A stretch of DNA of 64,000 nucleotides from Chitinophagaceae bacterium (GCA_016715365.1 JADKAM010000010.1:1-64000); one strand, 5' to 3'; shown: positions 1-8,337, counted from the first letter of the stretch. The notes: generated by a model from the sequence alone, not told the origin. A program made the numbers and translations.

Positions 1-252
1 CCAATACTTTTTCGCCGAACGGGGATGGTATCAAATGATCAATGGAGGATCGATTTTTTAAATGATTATCCCGATTGCCGTGTACAGGTATTTACCAGAG
101 CCGGTAAACTGGTATTCAGTTCAACTGGATATGACATCAAATGGGATGGCACCCTTAAAGGCAAGCCACTACCCTTTGATACCTATTATTATATCATTGA
201 AATTGGTAGCGGTAGAGACCCTGTTACAGGTTATGTGACGATTATGAAGTAA
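1..252 (+). pseudogene. T9SS type B (gliding-motility-associated) C-terminal sorting domain, partial and frameshifted
   Basis: This is the 3' end of a large secreted or surface protein whose body lies left of the window. The end shows the CHU_C-type sorting domain used by the type IX secretion system: NTFSPNGDGI, then NDQW, WDGT, a Tyr-rich strand (DTYYYIIEIG) and a final GYVTIMK. The two halves are in different frames. The NTFSPNGDGI part is read from position 3 and hits a TGA at 36-38; the NDQW part is read one frame over up to the TAA at 250-252. Removing one A from the AAA at 33-35 restores the family motif NGDGIND. I see the frameshift directly; whether it is a mutation or a consensus error is open. 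Domain identity is secure, parent protein unknown. Confidence 0.8.
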
Positions 253-318
253 TGGTGATCAGGTGGCAGTTTTTTAGGACGAGTCATTACTGTAAGTGCT
301 ACCTTATTATTTCGCCGG

Positions 319-422
319 AGTAAACTGTGGTTATATACCGCCAGAACTGGAAGACACAAGTGATCCCACAGAGTTTACGTTCGGGTTTAAAGATTGTGGT
401 GGGAACACTTGCGCCAGTGGGG
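319..422 (+). repeat. 104-bp tandem-type repeat, copy 1
   Basis: Nearly identical to 463-566, offset by exactly 144 bp. The last 86 bp (337-422 against 481-566) differ at only a few positions, while the first 18 bp are more divergent. The copies start at AGTAAAC and end in a G-run. No start/stop arrangement suggests coding function. Confidence 0.85.
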
Positions 423-462
423 GGCTGCTAATTGTGTAAATGTCTCTTTATTGTTTTGCTAT

Positions 463-566
463 AGTAAACCACGGTTGCCAACCGCCAGAACTGAAAGACA
501 CAAGTGATCCCACAGAGTTTACGTTCGAGTTTAAAGATTGAGGTGGGAACACTTGCGCCAGTGGGG
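463..566 (+). repeat. 104-bp tandem-type repeat, copy 2
   Basis: Second copy of the 319-422 repeat, separated from it by 40 bp of unrelated sequence. Differences are isolated substitutions, as expected from an older duplication. Confidence 0.85.
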
Positions 567-635
567 AGGTAAACATCCTGAACACGCAGGCCATGCTCGT
601 AAATGCTCCTGCTGCTTTTAAATTTATTTAAGTAC

Positions 636-697
636 CCGCAATTGCCAGGCTTCGGATACTTTAAATTATTCAAGAGACCGCAATTGCCGGGCTTCGG
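636..697 (+). repeat. Pair of 20-bp direct repeats
   Basis: Positions 636-655 and 678-697 share CCGCAATTGCC and GGCTTCGG with one substitution between them, 42 bp apart. They lie directly after the 104-bp repeats in the same non-coding gap. Confidence 0.7.
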
Positions 698-930
698 TCG
701 TTGGCGGGGACGCACAACGACGGCGTTAGTTATAGCTACAGTTTGTAAACTCTAGCAGTAACGCCAACAACGGCGAAGATCCTGCACCCACCCTGCTGGT
801 TGCATGATCCGTTTCCGCCGGGTTTAATAATTTATAATGAGCAGCAAAACACCGAATACAGGTTAAAATACTTTAATTTCCGCGAAGGTTTTAACCACCA
901 CAAAAATAAAAACGTACATACATATATTCA

Positions 931-1761
931 ATGCGAAAAGCCACAGTTAAAGTTTCCATACAGGGTTTTGAAGGTTGTTTTCACCATGAAGCGGCCAATA
1001 AGTTTTTGGAGAGCCCGTACATGCTGTTTTTTGTTCCACTTTCAGGGAAGTGGTAAAAATTGCTGAGCAAAAAATGAAAGCGATGCAGGCATCATGGCCA
1101 TAGAGAATTCCATTGCCGGAGCATTTTACCAAATTATAACCTGTTGCAAAAAAGCAAGCTGAAAATAATAGGCGAAGTGTACCTGCATATCAGGCAAAAT
1201 TTGTTGGTAAACCCCGGCGTAAAGCTGGAAGACATACGGGAAGTACATTCGCACCCGATGGCGATATTGCAATGCGATACCTTTTTAGATAAACACAACT
1301 GGAAACTGGTTGAGACAGAAGACACTGCTTTAAGTGCCAGGCATGTACACCAGCACCGCAGCAAGCATATTGCTGCCATTGCCAGCAGGCTGGCTGCAGA
1401 AATTTACCAGCTGGAAATTATTGCGCCCAATATTCATACCTTAAAAAATAATTACACCAGATTTTTAGTTTTACAAAGAGCAGGTGAAGTGCAGGAGATA
1501 GAAAATGCAGACAAAGCATCTATCAGTTTTCATACAGACCACTCAAGAGGAAGCCTGGCGAGGGTTTTAAGCAATATTGCCGATGCAGGTATTAACCTCA
1601 GCAAACTTCAATCTATGCCCATACCGGGCAGTGATTTTAAATACTCCTTTCATGCCGACCTGGAGTTTGAGAACAGGCAGCAACTTGAAAATGCCCTGGA
1701 AAAAATAAAAGATAAAACAGGCAGCCTGCAGATATTAGGAATTTATAAAAACGGAAAATAA
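931..1761 (+). pseudogene. pheA: Prephenate dehydratase (phenylalanine biosynthesis) with three single-base deletions
   Basis: Prephenate dehydratase converts prephenate to phenylpyruvate. The family's N-terminus is readable from the ATG at 931 (VSIQGFEGCFHHEAANKF), but three frame breaks follow. One T is missing from a T-run at 1027-1032, one A at 1077-1079 (frame of MKSDAGIMAIENS) and one A near 1120 (GSILPNY). From about 1123 to 1761 the frame is intact and carries the dehydratase half (SHPMAI, ESEDTALSA-like ETEDTALSA) and a C-terminal ACT domain with NLSKLQSMP, which binds phenylalanine in relatives. A plausible internal start for the intact part is 1144. It sits 19 bp before an aminotransferase, a usual pairing in Bacteroidota aromatic-amino-acid operons. 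All three lesions are -1 losses in homopolymers, so sequencing error is a serious alternative to true inactivation. Confidence 0.85.
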
Positions 1762-1780
1762 ATCAACATAAACAGATAAC

Positions 1781-2947
1781 ATGCAGCCTGCAAAAAGATT
1801 AGATGGTATTAACGAATATTATTTTTCACAAAAACTGAGAGAAATCGATGCATTGAATAAAGCCGGCAAACAGGTGATCAACCTGGGCATTGGCAGTCCG
1901 GACCTGCCGCCACACCCTTCAGTAATACAAATACTTTTTGAAGAAGCATCTAAACCAAATACCCATGCCTACCAGGGATATAAAGGCAGTCCATTATTAA
2001 GATATGCCATGGCAACCTGGTATTTAAAAAATTATGGTGTTGAGCTGGATGCTGAAACAGAAATACTGCCACTGATCGGCAGCAAAGAAGGTATCATGCA
2101 TATTTGCATGACTTACTTTGATGAAGGATGCAGTGTATTGGTGCCAAACCCCGGCTATCCAACCTATGCCAGTGCAGTAAAGCTTTCGGGTGCTGCGCCG
2201 GTATTCTATGAACTTACAAAAGAAAATAATTATTACCCCGATTTTGATCAGCTGGAAATATTGATAAAGGAAAATACGGACAGGCCGGTTAAAGGGTTGT
2301 TTGTAAACTATCCGCACATGCCAACCGGCCAATTACCAACAAAAGAAGTTTTCGAAAACCTGGTGGCTTTTGCAAAAGAGCATGATATTTTACTGGTGCA
2401 TGATAACCCCTATAGTTTTATCTTAAACGATAAGCCGATGAGTTTGCTCTGTGTTGATGGAGCCAAGGATGTTGCTATTGAATTAAACTCGTTGAGTAAA
2501 TCGCATAATATGGCAGGCTGGAGAGTGGGTATGCTGTTGGGTGCCAAAGAAAAGATTGCTGAAGTGTTGCGCTTTAAAAGCAATATGGATAGCGGTATGT
2601 TTTTACCACTGCAATTAGCCGCCGTAAAAGCTTTGGAGTTAGACAAAGACTGGTTTGATGAACTCAACAAAGTGTACAAAGAAAGAAGGATGAAAGTATT
2701 TGAATTATTAACCCTGCTGAACTGCACTTTTGACGAAACACAGGCAGGCATGTTTGTCTGGGCATCTATCCCATCTACATGTAAAGATGGCTTTGAGTTA
2801 AGTGATAAAGTACTTTACAACGCAAATGTTTTTATAACACCCGGGGGAATTTTTGGCAGCGCCGGAAACAATTTTGTACGGGTTAGCCTCTGCAGCAAAA
2901 TTGAAATAATTGAAAAAGCGATAGACAGCATTAAAATATCTTTCTAA
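1781..2947 (+). CDS. Class I/II PLP-dependent aminotransferase (aspartate/aromatic type)
   Basis: A 388-residue fold-type I aminotransferase, close to the usual family length. Visible marks are LGIGSPDLPPHP near the N-terminus, the aromatic/Gly turn HAYQGYKGSP, VPNPGYPTY, the Asp-containing HDNPYSF, the PLP-lysine segment NSLSKSHNMAGWRVG, and a C-terminal substrate-Arg region (NFVRVSLC). Its position right after prephenate dehydratase suggests it transaminates phenylpyruvate or hydroxyphenylpyruvate; aspartate or LL-diaminopimelate specificity cannot be excluded from sequence. The two genes probably share a transcript. The start codon at 1781 has no competing upstream ATG in the 19-bp gap. 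Confidence 0.88.
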   Translation: MQPAKRLDGINEYYFSQKLREIDALNKAGKQVINLGIGSPDLPPHPSVIQILFEEASKPNTHAYQGYKGSPLLRYAMATWYLKNYGVELDAETEILPLIGSKEGIMHICMTYFDEGCSVLVPNPGYPTYASAVKLSGAAPVFYELTKENNYYPDFDQLEILIKENTDRPVKGLFVNYPHMPTGQLPTKEVFENLVAFAKEHDILLVHDNPYSFILNDKPMSLLCVDGAKDVAIELNSLSKSHNMAGWRVGMLLGAKEKIAEVLRFKSNMDSGMFLPLQLAAVKALELDKDWFDELNKVYKERRMKVFELLTLLNCTFDETQAGMFVWASIPSTCKDGFELSDKVLYNANVFITPGGIFGSAGNNFVRVSLCSKIEIIEKAIDSIKISF

Positions 2948-2949
2948 AG

Positions 2950-3832
2950 CTAATTGGTTCTTGCTTTCTTAATTTCATCTGCAAATATTTTTTCCAGATT
3001 TTAAAAACTGTAAATGGCATTTGCAGGTAGCCGTTCTCCCTTATCTCAAAAAACAAACATCGCCTGATCCGGTTCAATGGTAATTTTTGATTCATCAATT
3101 CTACCCGAATCATTTTGAATGGCCTTGATATTTAAATTTAAATACTTTGCCATGAATACATACAGTGGCATTCGTTTAGTAATGCCAAAGTCATGTTTGT
3201 TAGCTGGAAGATGAACATTCTGCACATCATCTTTTTTACCATACCAACTATACATTTTTTGCTGGTTTGTATAAAGACCCGTTGATCCAAAGGCCAGGTA
3301 ATATTTCGAGCGCAATATTTTCAACCGTATATCCATCAAAATTTCTTTTTGCTGTAGTGATGGGTTTGCTGTCAGGCAATGCCGGCAGGTGTATTAATTG
3401 CAAAGCCTATTTCAGGCATGGTTTTAGATCTGCTTTTCTTGCTTCCCATTCGGCAACAGTATTGTACTGTGAAGCTATTCTGTCTAACTCTGCCCAGCCA
3501 TCTGCAGGCTGCCAGCGATAGTACTCATACACACTAAGTTTATATTTTTTATCCCCTTCCTTTTTTACTTTTAATTCTAATGGTGTTAATAGGCTTTCTA
3601 AAGTAACATCCACATCGGGGCGATATTTCCAGTCGGCATAAGTAACTTTTTTATTGGCAACCATGCTATCGGCAAACTTTATTGTGACACCGTATTTTTT
3701 TTGAACATCGTTGAGGACCTCTTTTAAAGGCTTGCTGTATTGATTGTCGGTGTTGGGTTGGGCAAAAAGTTGATTACCACACCAAAGTATGAAAACACAA
3801 AGTAGTACTGAAATTTTCACGCAAAGGCGCAA
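2950..3832 (-). pseudogene. STN-domain acetylxylan-esterase-like alpha/beta hydrolase, decayed
   Basis: Reading 3832 to 2950 gives a signal peptide, an STN-like small domain (SKPLKEVLNDVQKKYGVTIK) and the linker WEARKADLKPCLK. A TAG at 3407-3409 then interrupts, but the frame continues with family sequence (ALQLIHLPALPDSKP, VENIALEILPG, NGSLYKP). The sequence next jumps, in another frame, to the family's C-terminus (MYSWYGKKDDVQNVHLP, HDFGITKR). The whole catalytic middle, several hundred residues in relatives, is missing. Two further in-frame stops (TGA at 3046-3048, TAA at 3001-3003) cut the tail, which still reads DKGERLPANAIYSF and NLEKIFADEIKKARTN. Substitution stops plus a large internal deletion show real gene death, not a base-calling slip. 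Confidence 0.85.
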
Positions 3833-3927
3833 AGGAGCAAAGGCACTGTGAGGTGCTGTATCTGAACTTTTCGTTCATAAAAACTTTTCAGCTTTGCGTG
3901 AACATAAAGCCGGGTAAAGAAAAAACT

Positions 3928-3985
3928 GTACAAGTGTGCGACGCCCATGAAGCTTTATAGTTGTACTACTCTCTGGCTCAAAAAA
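3928..3985. repeat. Chitinophagaceae-style intergenic repeat
   Basis: A non-coding segment with GTACAAG, a GAAGCTTTATAGT core and a terminal CTCTGGCTCAAAA. A diverged relative with the same order of blocks lies at 39832-39910. No coding potential; the flanking text (3822-3845) also holds CGCAAAG-type words. Copy number in the genome cannot be judged here. Confidence 0.5.
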
Positions 3986-4071
3986 AAACATTTTCGTTAT
4001 GCATAACCTTTTTAATTATTCCGGTTTGGTTTCCAGGTTCTTTACAATAAATTATCCTGCAGCACTGGCAT

Positions 4072-4398
4072 CTATTCATGGTAACCAGCCACAACTCCTT
4101 TTATCCAGTCGATATTTGCCACAACCTCCAACATCCAGTTGGTATCTTCCAGGTTATTGACAGCCTGCACCACTACGCCTTCGGTAACTCCTGCTGCATT
4201 TCTTTCCTTTTCTATTTCTTCAATATGATATGTTCTGTTCTGGATGGAAGTGTTAGCATCCAACCATGCATAAGCAGCTTTATCAAAATTCCAAACATGA
4301 ATATGTTTATCAATTATTTTTTGCACGGCAGGATATGATGTTATTCTGAAATTATTTTTCCTGTTTAAATTGTTTACCAATAGTATGCATATGTTCAC
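4072..4398 (-). pseudogene. Amidohydrolase-2 family (TIM-barrel metal hydrolase) N-terminal fragment
   Basis: Residues from about 25 on match the start of the amidohydrolase_2 / fuconolactonase-type family: IIDKHIHVWNFDKAAYAWLD, where HIH supplies metal ligands, followed by NRTYHIEEIEKERNAAGVTEGVVVQA and the end of the first helix-strand units (WMLEVVANIDWIKGVV). A stop comes at about residue 108, whereas the family is near 280 residues, so most of the barrel is absent. The first 25 residues do not look like the family and are probably not native. It lies between a dead hydrolase and an intact alpha/beta hydrolase, in the decaying segment. A function for the 108-residue product is unlikely. 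Confidence 0.7.
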
Positions 4399-4417
4399 TA
4401 AGTTGTGGTGCCCCTTT

Positions 4418-5395
4418 TTACGAAATTAATAATTTTCCCAGCCAGCCTGCTATATGATCGAACACCTGTTGTTTTTCTTTTTCATTATGAATTTCGTGAT
4501 AAAGACCTTCGCAGAGTTTTAGCTCAATCATCTGAGGATTTTTTTGAGCAAATGCTGTTGTTCCCTGGTACGAAGTAATTCTGTCGGCCAGCCCATGCAT
4601 GGCCAGGGTTTTAGTTGTTAACTCACCGGCATGTTCAATTGGGTACAAACCTGCCGGATGCACATTAATAAAAAATGTAGCACTGATCTTATCGTGTACC
4701 AAAGGATCGTTCTTATAAGCATCTACTACAGATTGATCTCTAGATAAAGCAGCCAGTTCCAGTTCGGTTGGCAGCGTTAATGCAGGTAAAATTTTAGCCA
4801 TTATTTTAGACATAGTAACTTTCCATGCCGGCGGATCGAAAGCCAGTTTAAAATAAGGAGCTGTAATGATAAGGCCCTTCAAAGCCGGTTTCCTGCGTAG
4901 TACATAATTGGCAGCGATATTTCCACCCAGGCTATGGCCGTACATAATAAGCGGCAGGCCATTAAATAATTCATGCGCTTTTTTAACCAGCAGATCTGTA
5001 TCATCCATCAACTGATTATAAGAAGGTATATGTCCCTGCTTGCCTTGCGAAGTTCCATGCCCACGATAGTCCATACTAATAACTGCATACCCTATGGACA
5101 TAAAGAAGTCAATAACATGTTTGTACCTTCCAAAATGTTCGCCCATGCCATGAATTAAAACAATGGCTGCTTTCATTTCTGCCGGCGGTGAAAAGCTGGC
5201 TCCGTTGAGTTGAAGGCCATCGGATGTGGTAAGTGAGAATTTGTCAGTCAATGTTTGAGGAGTTTTATTGTAAAGTAAGTTATAATCATTGAAGTTTACT
5301 GACAAATCAAATGACAAAAGTGTCGCAGGATAAAAACAAAAACGGCACCAGGAATAATCCGGTACCGTCATCTTTAGTATCGGGGAGCAGGGCAA
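4418..5395 (-). CDS. Alpha/beta hydrolase, monoacylglycerol-lipase-like (Hydrolase_4 / S33)
   Basis: An intact 325-codon frame with the lipase/esterase fold. Visible are the oxyanion segment HGMGEHFGRY (residues 82-91), the nucleophile elbow GHSLGG with Ser155, the acid Asp271 (HGLADRITS) and the catalytic His300 (GLYHEIHNE). The arrangement matches bacterial monoacylglycerol lipases. The first 45-50 residues are not typical, so translation may start later; a TTG for residue 49 (at 5251) would give the usual beginning TDKFSLTTSDG. No signal peptide is evident. Substrate is unknown beyond acyl esters. Confidence 0.85.
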   Translation of the reverse strand: MPCSPILKMTVPDYSWCRFCFYPATLLSFDLSVNFNDYNLLYNKTPQTLTDKFSLTTSDGLQLNGASFSPPAEMKAAIVLIHGMGEHFGRYKHVIDFFMSIGYAVISMDYRGHGTSQGKQGHIPSYNQLMDDTDLLVKKAHELFNGLPLIMYGHSLGGNIAANYVLRRKPALKGLIITAPYFKLAFDPPAWKVTMSKIMAKILPALTLPTELELAALSRDQSVVDAYKNDPLVHDKISATFFINVHPAGLYPIEHAGELTTKTLAMHGLADRITSYQGTTAFAQKNPQMIELKLCEGLYHEIHNEKEKQQVFDHIAGWLGKLLIS

Positions 5396-5654
5396 TATCT
5401 AACCAAATTGTACTGGATTTTATCAGTTTTACTCGTTTATGCACCTACTGAACAATGAATGAGGGAACCCGAAAATGTTTCACTAAAATATTTATTGTTT
5501 ATGACAGGGAAGTAAAGGAAGTGTCAGGACTTTGGAAATTATTTTCAATAATATCCGCTATTACTTGTTATTTCTTTCCTCAATCGGTCTTATTATAATA
5601 TCCATTATCTATTTGAAACACTTTATTTAAAGAACCTGGTAATTGAAAACAAAA

Positions 5655-5849
5655 TTAGTTTTTTAATATCCTCTGTAATTGCCTTGCTGATTTAAATCCA
5701 CATTTAGAAGCTATATACTCAATCGTATACTCCGGATTATTAAGCATGGTACCGGCATATTCTTTTCTTAATAAGGTTAAATATTCCAACACCGTAGAAC
5801 CTGTTTTTTCCTTAAAGACCCTGCTCAAATTTCGTGGGCTCATACCCAC
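5655..5849 (-). pseudogene. AraC/GlxA-family regulator, C-terminal HTH fragment
   Basis: The 64 codons cover only the C-terminal DNA-binding part of an AraC-family regulator: MSPRNLSRVFKEKTGSTVLEYL is the first HTH recognition segment, followed by YIASKCGFKSARQLQRILK, the second HTH. The spacing and wording resemble GlxA-type regulators, which are normally about 320 residues with an N-terminal DJ-1/PfpI-like domain. An in-frame TAA lies two codons upstream of the GTG start, so the sensor domain is lost. It lies downstream of the flavoprotein gene 5988-6998 on the same strand. Confidence 0.75.
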
Positions 5850-5987
5850 CAGTTAAAGTGAGTTTCATAATGTTTTATTTAAATTACGTTTATAACTGGT
5901 TTTTGTTACACAGTGAGATTAAACAGGGGTATATTTTATTCCGAAAATTATACAATTTAATTAATTGTGTTAACCGTTCATTGAGTT

Positions 5988-6998
5988 TTAAAATGCTTCC
6001 ATTATCATTTTCTTACTGATCATCATCCCTGCGCTGGTACCCATAGCTATGGCATTGGCTACAGTACGCATTTTTGATGCATTGTCGCCAATGGCAAAAA
6101 CGCCTTTAATGGTTGTTTCCAGGGAGCTGTCGATCTTGATATATCCTTCTTCAGTCATTTCACATCCTAAAGACTCAGGAATTTTACAATGCTGCTCAAA
6201 TGGAGCAGGTGCATACAATGCTTTGATGGCTGCGGAAGTACCGTCTTTGAAAATGATATGGCGGAGATGCCCATCGCTTTGTTCCAGCTTTTCAATTTGC
6301 CTGTCAATTACTTCAATCCGGTGTTCCAGAAGTTTCTCAATTTGATCACTGTTAAATGTGGCAGTTCCGTTTGTAAACACAGTGAGATCCTTTGCCCAGT
6401 TTGAAATGAGTTTTGTAAAATCGAAAGCTGTATCTCCATTACCCAGGATGCCGGTCTTTTCGTTCCGTACTTCATAACCGTGGCAATACGGGCAATGAAT
6501 AACAGAAATGCCCCAGCATTCAGCCAATCCGCTAATGGGCGCAAGCAGGTCTTTGATGCCTGTTGCAAAAACCAGTTTCTTTGCTGTAAATATTTCTCTA
6601 CCAGCAAGCAGAACCTTAAAACCAGCTTCTGTTTTTTCAGCAGTAATTGCCCTCCCACTTAAGAATGAAACCGAATCATATCTGCTCACCTGCTGGTTTG
6701 CCAACGCCGCAATTTCGGCGGGTGCTTTACCATCATTGGTAAGAAAATTATGTGAATGGGGTGTTTGCCGGTTGCAGGGTTTACCATCGTCAACTACCAA
6801 TACTTTTTTTAAAGCCCGTCCCAGGGCCATGGCAGCCGCCAGGCCTGCATAACTTCCACCAATTATTATTACATCAAAATGGTTTTTATTTGTCATTGCA
6901 TTATAATTTAAAAATGTAGCCAACGGAGAGGGCATCAATAGGAATGCCGTAGCTTTAGTACTTATACTTATAAATTCACGTCTGGGTATTGAAGTCAT
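5988..6998 (-). CDS. Thioredoxin-reductase-like NAD(P)/FAD-dependent oxidoreductase
   Basis: A 336-residue two-dinucleotide-domain flavoprotein. FAD binding is seen in FDVIIIGGSYAGLAAAM (41-57), the redox-type motif CPYCHGYE at 169-176, a second nucleotide-binding turn TGILGNGDTAFDF (about 181-193) and the C-terminal FAD motif GVFAIGDNA. Relatives with CPYC reduce thioredoxin-like partners or small disulfides; the partner is unknown. The first 35 residues precede the usual start (MTNKNHFDVIIIGG) and contain PRREFIS followed by a hydrophobic stretch, resembling a twin-arginine signal. Translation may begin at Met1 or Met35. It follows the small membrane gene 7002-7235 by only a few bases, so the two are probably co-transcribed. 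Confidence 0.85.
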   Translation of the reverse strand: MTSIPRREFISISTKATAFLLMPSPLATFLNYNAMTNKNHFDVIIIGGSYAGLAAAMALGRALKKVLVVDDGKPCNRQTPHSHNFLTNDGKAPAEIAALANQQVSRYDSVSFLSGRAITAEKTEAGFKVLLAGREIFTAKKLVFATGIKDLLAPISGLAECWGISVIHCPYCHGYEVRNEKTGILGNGDTAFDFTKLISNWAKDLTVFTNGTATFNSDQIEKLLEHRIEVIDRQIEKLEQSDGHLRHIIFKDGTSAAIKALYAPAPFEQHCKIPESLGCEMTEEGYIKIDSSLETTIKGVFAIGDNASKMRTVANAIAMGTSAGMMISKKMIMEAF

Positions 6999-7001
6999 GG
7001 G

Positions 7002-7235
7002 TTATCCCTTATTTAGTTTTTTATTCCGGTTTGATATCTTCCTGATGACAGAATCCAGCAATGGTACCCCTGCAAACATCATCCAGGGAACCAGGCAAAT
7101 GGTAAGCAGGAATGTGCGTTGATACAAAGGCAAAGTCGCTAACTGTTCGCCAAATAAAATATAGAATAGTGTTATCGAAGGATAGATCACCAGCCATATC
7201 TTCAATGAGGCGATCAATTTCATTTTTGGATTCAT
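7002..7235 (-). CDS. Small two-helix membrane protein
   Basis: A 77-residue protein with two clear hydrophobic helices (about residues 9-27 and 41-62) and a basic C-terminus (RKISNRNKKLNKG), suggesting the C-terminus faces the cytoplasm. Relatives are short unnamed membrane proteins; I assign no function. Its stop is immediately upstream of the flavoprotein start, implying one transcript. The overlapping frame at 7021-7239 lacks this organised hydrophobicity and was set aside. Confidence 0.6.
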   Translation of the reverse strand: MNPKMKLIASLKIWLVIYPSITLFYILFGEQLATLPLYQRTFLLTICLVPWMMFAGVPLLDSVIRKISNRNKKLNKG

Positions 7236-7302
7236 ACAATTTATTTTAGAGTGAAATAATTATTTTACAGGGATCAAAATTAAATTGAGCAGGGAAGTTT
7301 AT

Positions 7303-7434
7303 TGTAGGACAATTACACAGTTGTACAGTACAATTGAAAAATGCGGATGTACCGTTCACGGCCCGGTGATCGGACAGGACATTTACTTTATTTAAACTAA
7401 AGAAATGTCCGGTTAAAATGCATGATTGTCCTAC
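7303..7434. promoter_or_regulatory. Operator-like palindromes between divergent operons
   Basis: The gap between the small membrane gene and the CPBP gene contains nested inverted repeats. GTAGGACAAT near 7303 is mirrored by ATTGTCCTAC near 7425-7434. TTGTAC-A-GTACAA lies at 7321-7333. GGACATTT (7377-7384) is mirrored by AAATGTCC (7403-7410). Such nesting upstream of divergent genes fits a regulator-binding region; the bound protein is unknown. A GGACAAT word also recurs upstream of other genes at about 14970 and 19253. Confidence 0.5.
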
Positions 7435-7455
7435 CCTCGGGCTATATTGGCCAGC

Positions 7456-7463
7456 TACTTTTG
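7456..7463 (+). promoter_or_regulatory. TAnnTTTG -7 promoter box of the CPBP gene
   Basis: TACTTTTG matches the Bacteroidota -7 consensus TAnnTTTG and ends 16 bp before the ATG at 7480. No convincing -33 element at the expected distance. Confidence 0.55.
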
Positions 7464-7479
7464 TGATAAACAATTAAAC

Positions 7480-8316
7480 ATGAAACTATTCAAAACAAGT
7501 GCAGGGCATCTTCGCCAGATCTGGTGGGTAGTTATTTTCTTTTTGGTATTGGCAGCAATTACATTCCCGGTGATCTTTTTATCTCAACAGTATCATTGGG
7601 AGATCACTGTCTTGCACCAGGCATTGATCGTACTTGCGGCTACCTTCATCAGTCAGTTGTTGCGTAAAAAACCATTTTCAGAAATTGCCGGCACAATTAA
7701 TTTTACCTGGGTAAAAAATCTTTTACAGGGAATATTGCTAGGCGCCCTGCTTATGTTTTTGCCCGCCCTTATCTTGTACCTGGGAGGTTGGGTAAGATTT
7801 GAAATTCAGCCAATCGATGCAAAGGTATTGCTGAATGCTACTGTTGTATTTATATCTGTTGCTGTAGCGGAAGAATTTCTTTTTCGTGGGTTTATTTTTC
7901 AACGACTCACCGGCAGTATTGGAGTATGGCCAGCACAACTGATCATAGCAGCTTATTTTCTGTTGATACATATCAATAACCCCGGTATGGAGGGCACTAT
8001 CAAACTGCTGGCATCTGCAAATATTTTTACAGCATCGTTGCTTTTTGGTTTTGCTTTTTTAAAAACAAAAAGCCTGGCCATGCCAATCGGCATTCATTTT
8101 ATGGCTAACTGGATGCAGGGTACTTTGCTTGGGTTTGGTGTGAGTGGAAATGATGAAGCAGGTATTTTAAAACCACTATTTGTACAAGCGCCGGCATGGC
8201 TTACAGGCGGAACATTTGGTTTGGAAGCAAGCCTGTTCGGGCTGGTTAGTTTGGTCATAATAACAGCAGCATTTTATACCTGGTACCCATCAAAGCAATT
8301 AAACAGTATTAACTAA
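7480..8316 (+). CDS. CPBP-family (CAAX-type) intramembrane metalloprotease
   Basis: A 278-residue polytopic membrane protein. The hallmark motifs of the CPBP/Abi family are present: EEFLFRG (Glu131, Glu132, Arg136), a second helix with His164 (LLIHINNP), and HFMANW with His206 and Asn210. These form the intramembrane active site in studied relatives. Substrates in bacteria are mostly unknown; prenylated peptides or immunity roles have been proposed for other members. The start is placed at 7480 because the preceding 18 codons overlap the promoter box and are not family-like. The quinone-oxidoreductase gene follows 21 bp downstream. Confidence 0.85.
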   Translation: MKLFKTSAGHLRQIWWVVIFFLVLAAITFPVIFLSQQYHWEITVLHQALIVLAATFISQLLRKKPFSEIAGTINFTWVKNLLQGILLGALLMFLPALILYLGGWVRFEIQPIDAKVLLNATVVFISVAVAEEFLFRGFIFQRLTGSIGVWPAQLIIAAYFLLIHINNPGMEGTIKLLASANIFTASLLFGFAFLKTKSLAMPIGIHFMANWMQGTLLGFGVSGNDEAGILKPLFVQAPAWLTGGTFGLEASLFGLVSLVIITAAFYTWYPSKQLNSIN

Positions 8317-8337
8317 CTATTTTAAAAACATCAGAAA

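Larger units (their letters stand above)
253..930. other. Repeat-rich stretch without a supported gene
   Basis: No reading frame here looks like a protein. The stretch holds a 104-bp near-duplicate (319-422 and 463-566), a 20-bp near-duplicate (636-655 and 678-697) and a small inverted pair GGCGTTA (722-728) / TAACGCC (759-765). It separates the sorting-domain gene from pheA. The minus-strand open frame across 428-715 merely reads through the repeats. Confidence 0.6.

Noticed and set aside
428..715. Open frame on the minus strand of 95 codons
   Set aside because: It simply crosses the direct repeats in 463-566 and 636-697 and has no family-like features.
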